64,000 nt of DNA. Origin: Cycas panzhihuaensis (lineage: Eukaryota > Cycadophyta). The translations under genes were made by a program, and so were the position numbers. The DNA is taken from positions 85,071,741 through 85,135,740 of the forward strand of contig CM041465.1 in assembly GCA_023213395.1 (NCBI GenBank). Direction: 5' to 3'. The notes beneath the pieces are model-generated. The model had not been told where the DNA came from. It saw nothing but the letters and a program-made list of their open reading frames with translations, and did not search any database. This document shows positions 24,501-36,859 of this stretch, piece by piece. Position 1 is the first letter of the stretch; each line of letters begins with the position of its first letter.

Positions 24501-25689
24501 TATATATACTCAACTTTAACAGATTGAAAACGATATTGAAAAGGGTCAGAATTGCTTAAAATGTTGTCAATATGTAGATTGCTGAAATGTGAATCCAATA
24601 AGATAGACGGTTTTGAAAAATGATACCAATAGGTCACGTTTTGAATGATGCTAAGAAAAGGACCTCCTTATGGAGCCTAACAGGAGCAGGGTAGGCAAAA
24701 ACTTGTAAAAAAGTACTAATTAATCCTTAGAAAAGCTGAACAAATGATCAAATATGATTGATGAAGTAATTAATATTCTGCCAATTGAAAAATATTTGAA
24801 AGAATATATTAAACAGGTGTAAGAAAAGCAGATTTAGGCCAATAAAATGACTCAACTTTAGCTGATTTGAAATATAAGCAAAATGTGTCAAAATATATGA
24901 AAAAATATATCACAGTGAAGAGAAATGAGTCAGCTTCCCAACGGTGGCGGAAATGAAATCTGATAAAAATTGCAAAAGTTATAGTGAAAAAAGTGACAAG
25001 TATCTTTATGGAGAATGTTCAAGAAATAGGTAAAATCAACTAATTTTCTTATTTTAACGATTAAAATATTAGTAAAAATGAAGTCAAAAAATTAAAGTAA
25101 AAGATGGGTATTAGAGTCTATATGACGTAGATCACAATAGAAAAAATTTGGATACAAAACAGTTTACCAACAATAAATAGCAGCCAGTTCTAAAACTGAT
25201 TTTATCAAAAATATAAAAACTGCTGAAATTTCGAAAGTCCAATGTTAAAAGGGGTGAAACGAGGTCAAATGGGCACCAAAACGGTCTTATGACCAGTTGA
25301 AATTGATCTACGAAAAATTTCTGATCTGATGGCGCAGGTTTCTCGAAATGGCCCGATGAGCCAGGGGGAAGTTATGGCAAAAAATGCGCCAATAACCCTA
25401 TGAAAAATAAAATTTTTAAAAAATAAAGTTTAAAAATGAACAAAACTTCTTTAAGAAAAGCGATTCTGAACTGGGCTGGGATGGAACCCACGACCAGTCA
25501 GGAAACAGAAACCTCCGATGCCAGGAGGGTGAACTCGCTCGTCGAGTTAAAACAGGAGTTTAATACTTTTAAAAAAAGGATTTTGAATTTAAAACATAAA
25601 ATAATTAAAATTGAAACGTAAAATCAATATACGAAGAATAATAATCGATAAATATAGAAACGTACAAAACGCAATAATGCACGGAACTT
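24501..25689. other. Non-coding leader-like sequence in X/Z
   Basis: AT-rich, no domain. At about 25470-25560 a GC-richer patch contains, on the minus strand, GTGGGTTCCATCCC, which resembles a tRNA B-box. It could be a tRNA-derived SINE scrap or part of the Z leader. Weak evidence. Confidence 0.4.
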
Positions 25690-26360
25690 ACGGATTAAAG
25701 CACAGATAAATATATCACGGAGGGTCGCACCAAAGGACTTCGTATTAAAGCACACGAGGCAGGACTTCGTATTAAAGAGGCCTGATCAGAGTACCGAACA
25801 GGGCGGCGTCGGCGCAGAGAGAGGCGTGGCCAACACGCAAGGCACGAATCACCGGCGCCAAGGCCAACACGCAACTGCGATACAAAGCACAGAGGCCTGA
25901 TCAGAGCACCGAACAGGGCGGCGTCGGCGCAGAGAGCAAGGCACGAATCACCGGCCGGCGCCAAGGCGGATACACGGCGCTAAGGCCAACATACGCGACG
26001 GAGGCGACCTGAGCGCGAAGCAGCGTCTGGAGCAGGACGGAGATGCGTGGTGCGAGAGATCGGGCGGCAGCGACTGGCGCAGCCACAAGCGTCTGAGAGG
26101 CAGCACGCAGGCGGCGCGGCGACGGAGCCAGGGGCGTCTGAGCAGCGACACAGGCGGGAAGCAGCCGAGGCGTCTGGAGGCAGGCACGCAGGCGGCGCGG
26201 CGGCCTGCGTCCGCAGGCGGGCGAACGATGGGCACTAAACGACAGGCCGCAGAGGCAATCAATGACACACGGAGACGCAGCAGAGAGCGAGAGAGCACAC
26301 AACAGAGAGAGAGGCGGGAGCGGATCGAGCAGCCACGAGAGCACACAGTGGCACGATAAC
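25690..26360. repeat. GC-rich island with internal repeats
   Basis: Sharply GC- and CpG-rich against AT-rich surroundings. GAGGCCTGATCAGAG plus the following GGGCGGCGTCGGCGCAGAGAG recur 115 bp apart (25777 and 25892). GGACTTCGTATTAAAG occurs twice (about 25735 and 25762), and GGCGTCTG/CAGGCGGCGCGGCG motifs recur. Long minus-strand frames here are Arg/Ala/Leu/Ser-rich by composition and overlap one another, so no protein is called. It may be the leader of Z or foreign DNA caught in X. Confidence 0.75.
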
Positions 26361-27445
26361 TGACCGAGTTTTTTTACTCTAAGTTTTTTTTTGCTTGATC
26401 TTTCTACAAGCACTTTACATTATTTTGAACAAGTATTTATTTATAAGGCAATACATAAAAGTTGTTCTTAAAAGAAGTTTTTATATTGAAGATTTATTAT
26501 TCATTTGAGAAATTGGCATCTGTTTATCTATTCTCAAAAGTTTATTTTAAATCTTGCATAAGTGAAAAGTTTTTGAGCATCATTACTTCCTTTTTGATTA
26601 AAAGTGTATCAAAGTTCTTCTTCATTATTGGAAAATATCATCCTTCTTGCACTTATAAAAGGAAAATTGCATTTCTTTTCAAAGGCATCTTATATTTGTT
26701 TGAAGGACATTATATATTTTTTTTGAAAAAAGCAAAAAAGTTTTTTTTTTTGTAAAAGTTTTTATTTCATCTTGCTTAGAGCATTTTTTTATTATTATCA
26801 AAAAACTTTTTTTCTAAGCAAGACCACATTGCTAAATAGATTAGTTTTCACATTAAATAAGATAAATCCGAATTGAACCACACTTTTTCCGGCCTTGCAA
26901 GGGCAGTTAGGACCCACAAGTTACCACCACTTTGCACGCTAATCGGCCTACTCATATTGGATGAGGATGACCATTAGCTATCCATTATCTGTGTAAGGGT
27001 CGAGGTGCAACCTTTCCTTTTATCGTCTTTGCAGACCAAGCCTAGACACGGAGGGTGAGTGCCTTTGGTTCGAGAACCTTCACCGCTAGATCATGGTTGG
27101 GCATAAATCCGTAGCAGTGGACCAACAATTGGGGGGTGTCAAAGCCTTCTTAGGACCCGTCTTGAGGTATATAGAGCCTGGCGCTCGATCTGGTATAAAG
27201 GGTCCCTGTTTTGCCATCTGTGGGCAGGCGCCATTGACAGAATAGTACCTGAAGGTTGCCCCAGGAGAAACATAAACTTAGAGCCTAGTAGCCTTTCTAG
27301 GTCCTAGTTCATTTGTTCAAACTTTTGAAAACCTTGGGATATATATATTTGGAAATAATCTCTTTCATTTTAAGTTCTTTCAAATTTTTTACATTCAAAT
27401 ATTTTGCTATTACATTTATCACTTTTTATACAACCTTAATTTAAA
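26361..27445 (+). other. X leader, distal part
   Basis: Starts T-rich (runs at 26370-26830), then becomes balanced in composition up to the gag ATG. No ORF of note. Presumed X leader resuming after the Z/GC-rich insert. Confidence 0.5.
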
Positions 27446-28600
27446 ATGACATCTAGTTTTGGGAATATGATTATTCCTAAGTTTGATGGAAATAATTTTC
27501 TTAACTGGAGTAGGAGGATGAGGCCCATCCTCATAGCAAATGAAATGTGGGATATAGTGAGAAATGGTTAGGATCAAATCCAACTGATATTGAAAAAGCT
27601 ACATACAAAGAAAATGTCAAAAAAGATAATGAAGCCTTAGCCCTTATCTTTTGCGCTTTGTTTTCCCACGCGTTAGTGAATCCATTAAGTCCAAAGAGGC
27701 TTGGGATACTTTACAGCTTATATACGAAGGGGCTGCGTCCTCTAAACTACAAAACTTAAGAAGTAAGTTTGAAAATTTACGTATGATGCCTCATGAATCA
27801 ATAACTGAATTTATGACCAAGATTCAAGACATAGTTAACCAAATGAGGTCCCTTGGGGATACCTTAACCGAACAAAGAGTTGTTGAACGAATCCTTCGAT
27901 GTGTAGGAGCCGTTAGACGCTTTGAAATGGTAGCTACAAGTATTAGTGTATCTAAAGACCTAAGTACCCTCAAAATAGAACAACTTACTGCTATGCTTAT
28001 GTCCATAGAAGAGCAACAAGCTGCTAACGAAACCTTAGAACATGCCTTTGCTACAAAGGCCAACATTCAATCTAATCCTCAAGATGGCCCTTCAAAACAA
28101 AATGAATCCCTTTAAGGAGAAAAGATGAAAACCCTAGAAATGAACCTAGACAAAATCCTCCACGATACCAAGCTCCTCATAATAGACAAGGACGACCCCC
28201 ACAACATGAAAACTCTCCAAGACATTCGAACACTCAAAGAAACCCTAACCAACAAAGACAAGTTGAAAATCATTCTTGTTGTCCACATTGTCATGGGAAC
28301 CCACAACCTTCTAGAACACCTCAAAACTATCGTGACCAACCAAGAACTACTCATACTCAATTCTATGAGGAAAGGGGGAGACCTCTCAACTTTGATCACT
28401 CTTCACCAAGGAATCAAAATCTTAGTTATGGAAAAAGATATCAACTATATTGCATTTATTGTCGTAGAAATGGTCACACTGAAGATAAGTGTTTTTCAAA
28501 ACATGGACCACCCTCTAGAGGACATGTGTCAAATCCATCAGAATCTAAAATCAACAATAGGTTATTTCTATCTAGTTTTCAAACCGGAAGAAGAGGATGA
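27446..28600 (+). pseudogene. gag: X gag, frameshifted
   Basis: ATG at 27446 (MTSSFGNMIIPKFDGNNF, then NWSRRM). The frame shifts near 27560 and 27655 and continues as a typical UBN2-type copia gag (KEAWDTLQLIYEG, then LRMMPHESITEF) to 28115, then shifts again. A zinc knuckle CIYCRRNGHTEDKC lies at about 28450-28491, exact CX2CX4HX4C. Breaks look like single-base indels rather than substitutions. Confidence 0.88.
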
Positions 28601-28835
28601 TAGTTGGTAGATTGATTGGGGTTGTTCCACCCACATGACCCATAGAGAACAATTATTTCAAACTTTGGATACAAATAAGAAAGGGTCTATTATGTTTGGA
28701 GACAACACTTCTCACCAATCGATTGGAAAAGGTAACATTGCCTTATTGACTGATAGTAGTGAATATAAATATTTAAACGATGTTCTATATGTCCCCTTTA
28801 AGGAAAAACTTACTATCGGTAGGGATGGATGATGG
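28600..28835 (+). pseudogene. X protease region
   Basis: Copia protease fold: the active-site line reads WIDWGCSTHMTH where D-S/T-G is expected, so the middle residue is Trp here. It continues to a LNDVLYVPFKEKLTIG-like stretch, typical of the C-terminal part. Confidence 0.8.
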
Positions 28836-28959
28836 GACAAGACTATAAAATAATTTTGACAACGGCGAATCGTCATTCTGAGATAAACGACAAAATGAAG
28901 CTATTGTTGCTAGGGTATCATGACTAAAGATCGTCTATTTAAACTTACTATCACCCCTC

Positions 28960-29800
28960 GAAACATATGCCCTTAGAACCACAACTACTATGGATAGTGA
29001 CCTATGGCATCGACGTTTGGTCACCTTAATTATACAAGTTTAGCCCTTATGAAAAGATTAGATATGGTTAATGGCTTACCCCTATTGATGTTAACAAAGA
29101 GTTGTGTGAGGATGCCTTCTTGGAAAACATCATAGAGAAAGTTTTCGGACTTTAGCCATCGGACATCGCCCCTCTTCAACTCGTATACAGATATTTGTGG
29201 CCCAATGGCCACTCCCTCATAGCGGTGCCAAATATTTCCTTACATTTATTGATGACTTTACAAGAAAGACTTGGGTGTTCTTTCTCAAATACAAATCGAT
29301 GCTTTTGACCACTTTGTTGACTTCAAAACCTTCGTTGAGCGACAATTGGATATCATATCCTCTCCTTAAGATCGATAATGGGGAGAATTTACCTCTAATA
29401 TCTTCAAGGATTCTTGTATCCAACATGGGATTAGGCGACAACATACCAACCCCTACACCCCACAACAAAATGGTGTATGAAAGGAAAAACAGAACTATAG
29501 TAGAAATGGCACGTTGTATGCTTAAAGATAAAAACTTAGGCCATGAATTTTGAAATTTGAAGCGATCCATACCGTGATCTACTTACTTAATCGATGTTCC
29601 ACAAAAGTTAGAGGAAGACACGGAAGAAGCATGGAGGTTATAAACCTAGTATCCGTCACCTTAAGGTATTTGGGTTTTAGCCTATGCCCGTCCACGACCA
29701 AAGAAGAACTAAATTAGATGATCATAGTGTAAAATGTATCTTTATTGGATATAGTGAATCATCAAGATCTTACAAAGTTTATGATCCCAAATCCGAAAAG
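28960..29800 (+). pseudogene. X integrase region, fragmented
   Basis: LWHRR near 29000 marks the zinc-binding start. The core is seen at 29220-29310 (SGAKYFLTFIDDFTRKTWVF) and the later NRTIVEMARCMLKDKN at 29490-29545. Fragments lie in different frames through small indels. Confidence 0.85.
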
Positions 29801-30059
29801 TTATTCTGAGTAGGGATGTCAAATTTCAAGAAGACACCTACTATCAAAATAATCACGAACAACAAAAGGACATTCCTATTAAGTTTAATGCATCAAATAC
29901 ATCTAAATATGTGCCCCTATGTGGAGAAACTCTCAGGAAACTACTAGGAAACAACATCACCTCAACCACCATTACTACCCCTACCCAAATGGGTTCAACG
30001 CAATCATGACTTAGGAAATATATTAGATAACAATCGAAGATCTACGTTCACACAAAGTT

Positions 30060-31560
30060 AACTTTGCTCTAATGAGTAAGTTACTTGAAAGTCCCGAGCC
30101 TCAAACCTTTGGTGAGGCTAATCAACATAGTCTTTGGCAAAAGCCATGCAGAGGAATATAAATCTATCGTTAAAAATGATACTTGGGAACTTGTAGACTT
30201 ACCACCAAGAAAAGCCATTGGAACCAAATGGGTTTATAAGACTAAGTTCCACTCTGATGGATCAATTGATAAATATAAAGCTCGTTTAGTTGCCAAAGGA
30301 TATGTTCAAAAAGAAGACCTAGACTATACCGAAACATTGCCCGATTGCTAGAATGGAATCGATTCGCATGATAATAAGTTTAGCCCAAATGGGTTGGCTT
30401 TGTTTATCAAATGGACGTAAAAGTGCTTTTTAAATGGTTATATTCAAGAAGATATCTATGTCTCTCAACCCCTCGGTTTTGAAGTCGGGAAGAAAACAAA
30501 GTGTATAAGTTAAAGAAAGCGTTATATGGTCTAAAACAAGCACCTAGGGCTTGGTATTCCGATATAGACACATATCTTAAAGATCAAGGGTTTGAAAGAT
30601 CTCAAGCGGATCCAAACCTATACACTAAAATTAAAGGAGATTCGATATTGATCGTAGGACTTTATGTAGACGACTTAATTTATCTGGAAATGACTCCCAA
30701 CTCTTAAGTCAATTTAAAGAAGCTATGTGTAAGGAATTGAAATGAGACTTAGGTCTTATGCACTACTTCCTAGGATTGGAAGTGTGGCAAGATAAACAAG
30801 AAATATTTATATCTCAACGTAAATATATACTAGACCTTCTACAAAGATTTAATATGACAAACTGTAAACCATTGTCAATACCAATTTGAAATTGGAATTA
30901 AACTCTCTAAGATGATGACTCAACCTCGGTTGATCCCACTCACTATAGACAATTGATTGGTAGCCTACTTTATTTAACCTCTACTCAACGATATAACATA
31001 TTACGTAAGTGTTGTATCTAGATTTATCACGAGGATCCAAAGACATCCCATTGGCAAGTCGCTAAAGAATCCTCGAGATACCTTAAAGGGACTTAGGACT
31101 TTGGACTATACTACAAACCTACATCCGAGTTTCGATTAACGGGTTCTGTGATTCATATTGGGTGGTGATATTGATGATAGAAAATCTACTTAGGTTATGC
31201 ATTTAGTATGGGATCGGTAGCTTGGAGTTCAAAGAAACAAAATCTGGTTTCCTTATCCACAAAGGCGAGAATATAAAGCGCAGTGTTAGGTGCACGTGAA
31301 TCAATCGGTTAAGAAGACTCTTACGAGATTTTCAAATTAAGCAAGAAGGCCCCACTAAAATTTGGTGTGACAATCGGGCGCTATTCAAATGACCAAAATC
31401 CAATTATTCCACGGCGAGAACAAAGCACATTGAAACTCAATACCACTTTATTCGGAACTTGTACAAGCGAGCAGATAGAGTTGACTTATTGTAGCAGAAG
31501 ATCAAACAATGGATATTTTACAAAGGCCTTGGGAAAAATCAAGTTTGAAAAGTTCGAGAT
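30060..31560 (+). pseudogene. X reverse transcriptase and RNase H, fragmented
   Basis: WELVDLPPRKAIGTKWVYK with KARLVAKGYVQKEDLDYTE (30181-30335) opens the RT. KALYGLKQAPRAWY and LYVDDL (about 30515-30680) hold the catalytic YVDD. RNase H reads in pieces to about 31560, ending just before the polypurine tract. Several breaks fall in short homopolymers (for example the T-run near 30425-30430). Confidence 0.88.
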
Positions 31561-31597
31561 GATTTAGGAGTCATACACATTGGGCTTATGGGGAGAA

Positions 31598-31924
31598 TGT
31601 TGGGAATAATCCCAATGTTTGTGCACTAGGCGCTTAGGGCCCCTCAAAGCCACCTTTGAGGGCCCTAGGGCACCTTGAACCGCTCATTGTTGCCGGACCG
31701 ACCACTCACGTGAGGTCGTATTCAGGTTATTTATTTTTTATATTTTTTCAAACTAACCTTAATTGTTGTGCAGCTAGGGTGATGGCGCCCGACGCCTCCC
31801 CGAATCTCTATTTAAGGGTTGGGAATACCTCCCTGGTATTTATTAACACCGCCACTCTTTCGGAAATCGCCGTTGTACTCAAGATGAAAGTCGCGCGATG
31901 TCCTGCTCTGCTCCTCCGGCTCCA
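31598..31924 (+). repeat. X 3' LTR (327 bp)
   Basis: Preceded directly by GGGGAGAA. Ends GGCTCCA, then the A-run of the Y gag target. A 136-codon ORF spanning 31656-32066 joins this LTR to Y gag and is not a gene. Confidence 0.95.
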
Positions 31925-32450
31925 TAAAAAAAATCAAGGTCCCTCTCATGGCAGAGGAAATAACCAAGCAAGAGGAAGAGGAAGAAATATAGAAAATCAT
32001 CCACAAGGTCAATCAAACCCTCAATCACAACTTCAACAATCTCAAGGCCAAGGGCCATCTCAATAAAGAGCAAGAGAGTTAGGCCAAATTAGTACCTCTT
32101 TAGGGACTGGTAATCAAACTATTATGTGTGATCAGTGTAACCATAAAGGACACTTAGTAAAAGACTACAGAACTGCTACTTATAAGTAGGCCAAGTTCTA
32201 ACCAAAACATGGAGCTCATAATGTTGAAGAAACTTGTAAAGAATCCTTTAGTGGTGTAGGTTTTGTATAAGTACACATTCAAAGAATTGAGAGATTTTTA
32301 ACATCAAATGCTATTGACCAACCAAAGAGATACTTTGAAGCTCGGTGTAGATATATCACTTGTGAATTCCCTTCACCAATGCCAAGCCCTATTGGAATTT
32401 CCAATAGTGTGACTTCAATCGATAGATAGTGGATCATGGACACAAGAGCA
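31925..32450 (+). pseudogene. gag: Y gag, 3' part
   Basis: Continues the gag frame after X: NQGPSHGRGNNQARGRGR, a Gln-rich stretch, then a degenerate zinc knuckle near 32130-32175 (CDQCNHKGH, final Cys uncertain). Confidence 0.8.
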
Positions 32451-33960
32451 ACTTAACATATGACATGCAATCGTAGTCTATATTAAACATTTGACTCAAA
32501 TATTCATGGAGTTGTTTACATGGCTGATAAATCACAATGACCTGTTGAAGGAATTGATAACATTCACCTGAAACTCCTAAGCTTAGAAGATTTTATATTG
32601 CTTGATGTCTTATACATACCCAATCTCAAACAGAACCTACTCTCCTTATCCACACTTGTTTCTTGTGGATTTGATCTGAGTGTAACCACAAATGACCAAA
32701 CTCTCCAGGTTATTCACCCTCTAACTAATCAGGTGGTTTTGACTGGATATCTCTCTGGCAAACTCTTTTGACTGAACGACTGTCCATCTTCTGAGGCCCA
32801 TTATGTCCAAAGCCCTTGTGCTGATGAAAAATTTGCATTTAATTCCATCTTTACCCATCTAACATTGTCACCAGAAGCTCTTTTTCATGCTCGCATGGGC
32901 CATGCTCATATTAATAGACTTAGAGATCTTTCTAATGCTCTTCTAAATCTCCTAAAGTTCTCCTCTAAGCCTTTAAAATATGAAGCTTGTATCATTGCCA
33001 AATCTCATCAACAACCCTTTCCTAAAAGTCAGTGGAAATCAAGCCATCCATTATAATTAGTACACTCTGATTTGTGTGGGATAATGCCCATTCTTTCAAT
33101 AAAGGGCAAGCTATATTACATCTCTTTTATTGATGATTTCACTAGAAAAATATGGGTAGCTTTTCTACATAAGAAAGATGAAGCATTCCGTATATTCAAG
33201 GAATTTAAAGCCCTCACTGAAAAAGAGTCAGGTTATCAACTCAAATATCTTCGAACTGATAATAGTGGTGAATATACCTCATATGAGTTTGAAAGCTACC
33301 TTTGAGACAATGACATCAAGCATCAAACAATAATATCAAGTACCCCATAACAAAATGGAGTTGCCAAGCGCATGAATAGGACAATCATGAACATGGCTCG
33401 TGCTACGTTAATACATAAAAATGTACCTACCTACCTATGGGCTAAAACAATCTAGATAGTTGTTTATTGTATCAATGTTATTAGCCCATCAAAGGAAGTA
33501 CAATCACCTAATGAAAAGTGGTCAGGACATGCTATGCCCACATTCTAGATGCAGATCGAAATAAACTCTAGCCAAGGGCACTTAAAGGCATCTTTGTTAG
33601 ATACCCTATGGATAAGAAAGGGTATAAGGTCTTCATACCTTCACAACGAAAAGTCATCATTACCAAAGATGTCATTTTTGCAGAGACAAAGGATCAGTTA
33701 CTTAAACTAGACTCCAAAGTATCCTCACGTCGCTACAATAATGTTATCAAGTATGATGTTCAGATTTCAAAATTTGGGAGGGGGGGGGGGAGACAAATAT
33801 AAATTATTCCAAATGTTGGAATCTAACAATAGAGCCTTGGAGGATATAAGTTGTGACTCTGAACCAATGAGTGCACATCCTGCACCATTTTTTGAAGATA
33901 ACAGAGTTGATAAAGGCAAAGCCTTTATAGAAGAACCATCCTCTCCACCTTGAGTTGACA
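32430..33960 (+). pseudogene. Y protease and integrase, broken
   Basis: The protease active site reads MDTRAT with Arg for the catalytic-loop Gly; element C keeps DTGAT. Integrase: HARMGHAHINRLR (from 32888), then HSDLCG, then FIDDFTRKIWVAF and RTDNSGEY, with NGVAKRMNRTI after it, so D,D and the third acidic region are recognisable. A G-run of 11 (33780-33790) shifts the frame near the end of integrase. Confidence 0.88.
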
Positions 33961-34129
33961 AAGGCAAAACATTGGTAGAAGGACTATCTTCCTCAAGCGC
34001 ATCAACATCCTCCTCACAAAATAATCATTTTAATGAATATGATGAGAACCAAGAAGTTGGGGAAATGAGGACATCATTCCCAACTCGAGGATCTCGAGAA
34101 GCCCTCCAACTCAATAAAGATATATGACC

Positions 34130-34920
34130 AGATGAGGTGCGCAAAACTAGCACTTGAAGTGCCCATAGAGCAAGGATGTAGGAATCATTATATACTGAGC
34201 TTGAGCCAGCATAACTGTACCTTACTCTTAATGAAGAGCCCTTAACGTACCAAGAAGCTATAAAGCATACAGCTTGGAGAAATGCTATGAACGAAGAGTA
34301 CCAATCTCTTATCAAGAACAGTACATGGGAGCTCGTTGATCTACCACTTGGCAGAAAGGTAGTTCAAAATAAATAGGTGTTTAAAAATAAATATAAATTA
34401 GATGACACTCTTGAAAAACACAAAGCGAGGTTGGTAGCTAAAGGATTTACACAAAGGGAAGATATCAACTACACTGAAGTCTTTGCATCTACAACCAAGT
34501 GGCCTACAATTAGAACTCTTGTGGCCTTGGCTGCTCAACAAAGTTGGAAAATCCACCAACTTGATATTAAGACCATGTTTCTTAACAGAGATCTTAAAGA
34601 AGAAATTTACATGGCTCAACCAGAAGCATATAAGATTGAAGGTCAAGAGCATAAGGTTTGCAAGCTCAGAAAGTCCTTGTATGGCCTTAAATAAGCCCCT
34701 CGTTCTTAGTTTGCCAAGTTGTCTGAAAGAATAAGGCAACTTGGATATGAGGTTTGTGACTATCAAGATATTGATGCAACATTATTCATCAAGTGCCATA
34801 AGGATAAAGTTACTTATCTTATAATCTTTGTGGATAACATGCTAGTAACGAGTAATAGTGAATAGGCAATAAGCTAGCTGAAAAAGGACCTTGGTAAAAC
34901 ATTCGAATTATCTGACCTCA
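34130..34920 (+). pseudogene. Y reverse transcriptase, 5' part
   Basis: KARLVAKGFTQREDINYTEV, a KWPTIRTLVALAAQQSW-like stretch, then HQLDIKTMFLNRDLKEEIYM. Stops replace Gln and Trp at the KQAPRAW motif (34692-34712). Ends at FELSDL where C is inserted and resumes at 42297 with GLMKYYLGIEV. Confidence 0.9.
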
Positions 34921-35218
34921 TGAAAAGAGTGGATCTATCCTTCATCTCCATGCACTAAACACAAAGGTAAATATGGGAGCAAGAGAGACTTGCAAGAAAG
35001 AAAGTAGCTCTCACAAAATGAGGAGGTAAGAATGAATCTCCTCTATTGAGCTTTTACTTTTATATTGAGAGAGGGAGCATTAGAGTTAGGTGAAATGAAA
35101 TTATACATAATGCACATGAAAGTACATTTCACTTAAGTGATCTAATTTAAAGTTCACTTAAGACCATTTTTTGAAATAATTAACTAATGTAATGACCTTG
35201 TGTCATTAACCCTTTTTA
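34921..35218 (-). repeat. C 3' LTR (298 bp)
   Basis: Adjoins the polypurine tract at 35219-35230. Same length as its partner. The 5' end on the minus strand is TAAAAAGGG. Confidence 0.95.
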
Positions 35219-35459
35219 ATCTCCCCCTTAATGGTAGAAGGTCATTTCATCCTATTTTATTCTATCATATGAGGTCTTCATTTGAGCTTGTTACAAAGTA
35301 AACTACTATGACACTTTTGTGGAAAACCCTCATGGGGAAGAAAACCCACAAATTTTCTAATCTACTAACCTGGCTCAAGTGGCTCTTTAAATGTAGCCAA
35401 ATAGCCAATCAGTATAATGAATGTTATAGCTAAAATCTATTGAGTCTCCATATACCATT

Positions 35460-35655
35460 TAGTCATCCCCCATGCCCTTTTGGGTTTTCATAGGTTCCAA
35501 TTTTCCAAAATGATATAACACTTATCCTTTTGCACCCACATGGGGTTTTTATGAATGGGATAGAGAAGAAACTTACTCTTATCCTTCTGCGCCCACAAGG
35601 GGTTTTCATGAATGAGACTGAGTATGATGGTCCTATTATCGTCTCTTTCAATCAG
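35460..35655 (-). repeat. C 3' noncoding module with repeated short motif
   Basis: On the minus strand a unit of about 55-60 bp recurs about three times, each with a TCATGAAAACCCC-like core followed by GTGGGCGCAGAAGGATAAGAG or variants. The counterpart in Y (43195-43360) keeps the same arrangement. Confidence 0.75.
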
Positions 35656-36840
35656 TTAGAGATAGAGGCCCCAAGCTAGTAGAACTTGTTTGGGTGGCAT
35701 TTAATGTATTCAATAATTTTCTAAGCTATATCACCTCCTTGCTTGTCTCAGAAGCAACAATGTACTCAGCTTTGGCAGTTAAGTCTGTAACTATCTTCTA
35801 CCGTCTGGATCTCCATGATATTGGTGTTGTTCTAAGAAATGTTATGTACCCAGACGTAGATCTTCTTGTGTCTTTATCTCTGGCAAAGTCTAAGTTTGTG
35901 TATACATAAAGTTTAAATTCTGCATTAGGTTTATATAACATACCATATTTGCTAGTCATCTTTAGGTACCTCAACACTTGTATTATAGTTTACCATTGAT
36001 TCTGCTTAGGATTTGTCATGAATCTTGTAAGAATGCTGATAGAGCGTGTAATATCTAGCCTTGTGTTAGTAGTATGGATGAGACTACCTACAAGTTGCCT
36101 ATAGAATATTGTGTCTGTCTCCCTATTATCACCATCAACTGAGAGTTTAATATTAGGCTCCATAGGTGTATCCACTGGACGAGCACCTTCTAACTAAAAC
36201 TTTGTTAGAAGATCATTGATATATTTTTCTTGGGAAAGAAAGATTTTGCCATCCCTTTGAGTTACTTCAATTCCCAAGTAATATTCCATCAACCCAAGAT
36301 CAGACAATTCAAAAGTTTTAGCAAGGTCCTTCTTCAGTTGGTTGATTACTTGTTCACTATTCCCCATTATGAGCATGTCATCCACAAAGATTAAGAGGTA
36401 AGTGGCTTTATCATTTTGGCGCTTGATAAATAATGTTACATCAATATCTTGATAGTCACAAACCTCATATCTAAGTTGCCTTATTCTTTCAGACAACTTG
36501 GTAAACCAAGCACGAGGGGCTTGCTTTAAGCTGTATAAGGAGTTTTTGAGCCTGCAAACTTTATGCTCCTGACCGTTAATCTCATATCCTTTTGGCTGAG
36601 TTATGTAAATTTCTTCTTTAAGGTCCCCATTGAGAAATGTAGTCTTAACATCGAGTTGGTAGATTTTCAAACCCTGTTGAACAACCAATGCTATAAGAGT
36701 TCTGATTGTAGGCCACTTGGTTGTAGGAGTAAAGATTTTAGTGTAGTTAATACCTTCCCTTTACGTGAATCCTTTTGCTACCAACCTCGCCTTGTGTTTT
36801 TCTAGGGTGCCATCTGATCTATACTTGTTTTTGAACACCC
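35656..36840 (-). pseudogene. C reverse transcriptase and RNase H
   Basis: The longest surviving retroelement frame in the nest is 36688-36194: YQLDVKTTFLNGDLKEEIYI, then SLKQAPRAWF and LIFVDDMLIMG, with catalytic FVDD intact, then GLMEYYLGIEVTQRDGKIFL. RNase H follows in broken frames: the MEPNIKLSVDGD connection at 36175-35990, then down to about 35690. Confidence 0.92.
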
Positions 36841-36859
36841 ATTTATTTTGAACTACCTT

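Larger units (their letters stand above)
22125..31924 (+). mobile_element. Element X: Ty1/copia retrotransposon inserted in Y gag
   Basis: LTRs 22125-22440 (316 bp) and 31598-31924 (327 bp), TGTTGGGAATAATC...GGCTCCA. Primer-binding site TGGTATCGGAGG at 22446, polypurine tract GGGGAGAA ending at 31597. The target lies in an A-run of Y gag (five A on the left, eight on the right), so the duplication is A-rich but cannot be fixed exactly. Order is gag, protease, integrase, RT, RNase H. The 5-kb leader is unusually long because it contains fragment Z and a GC-rich island. LTR differences are largely single-base indels, and so are many frame breaks. Confidence 0.94.

Noticed and set aside
25901-26413. 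170-codon and overlapping 132-codon minus-strand ORFs
   Set aside because: Two frames overlap in a GC-rich island and both give Arg/Ala/Leu/Ser-rich low-complexity peptides. A composition effect without any motif.
28112-28610. Overlapping 95- and 161-codon ORFs on both strands
   Set aside because: Shadow frames of X gag. The true frame here carries the zinc knuckle CIYCRRNGHTEDKC.
31656-32066. 136-codon plus-strand ORF
   Set aside because: It starts inside the X 3' LTR and runs through the insertion junction into Y gag. It is a chance fusion of two elements, not a gene.
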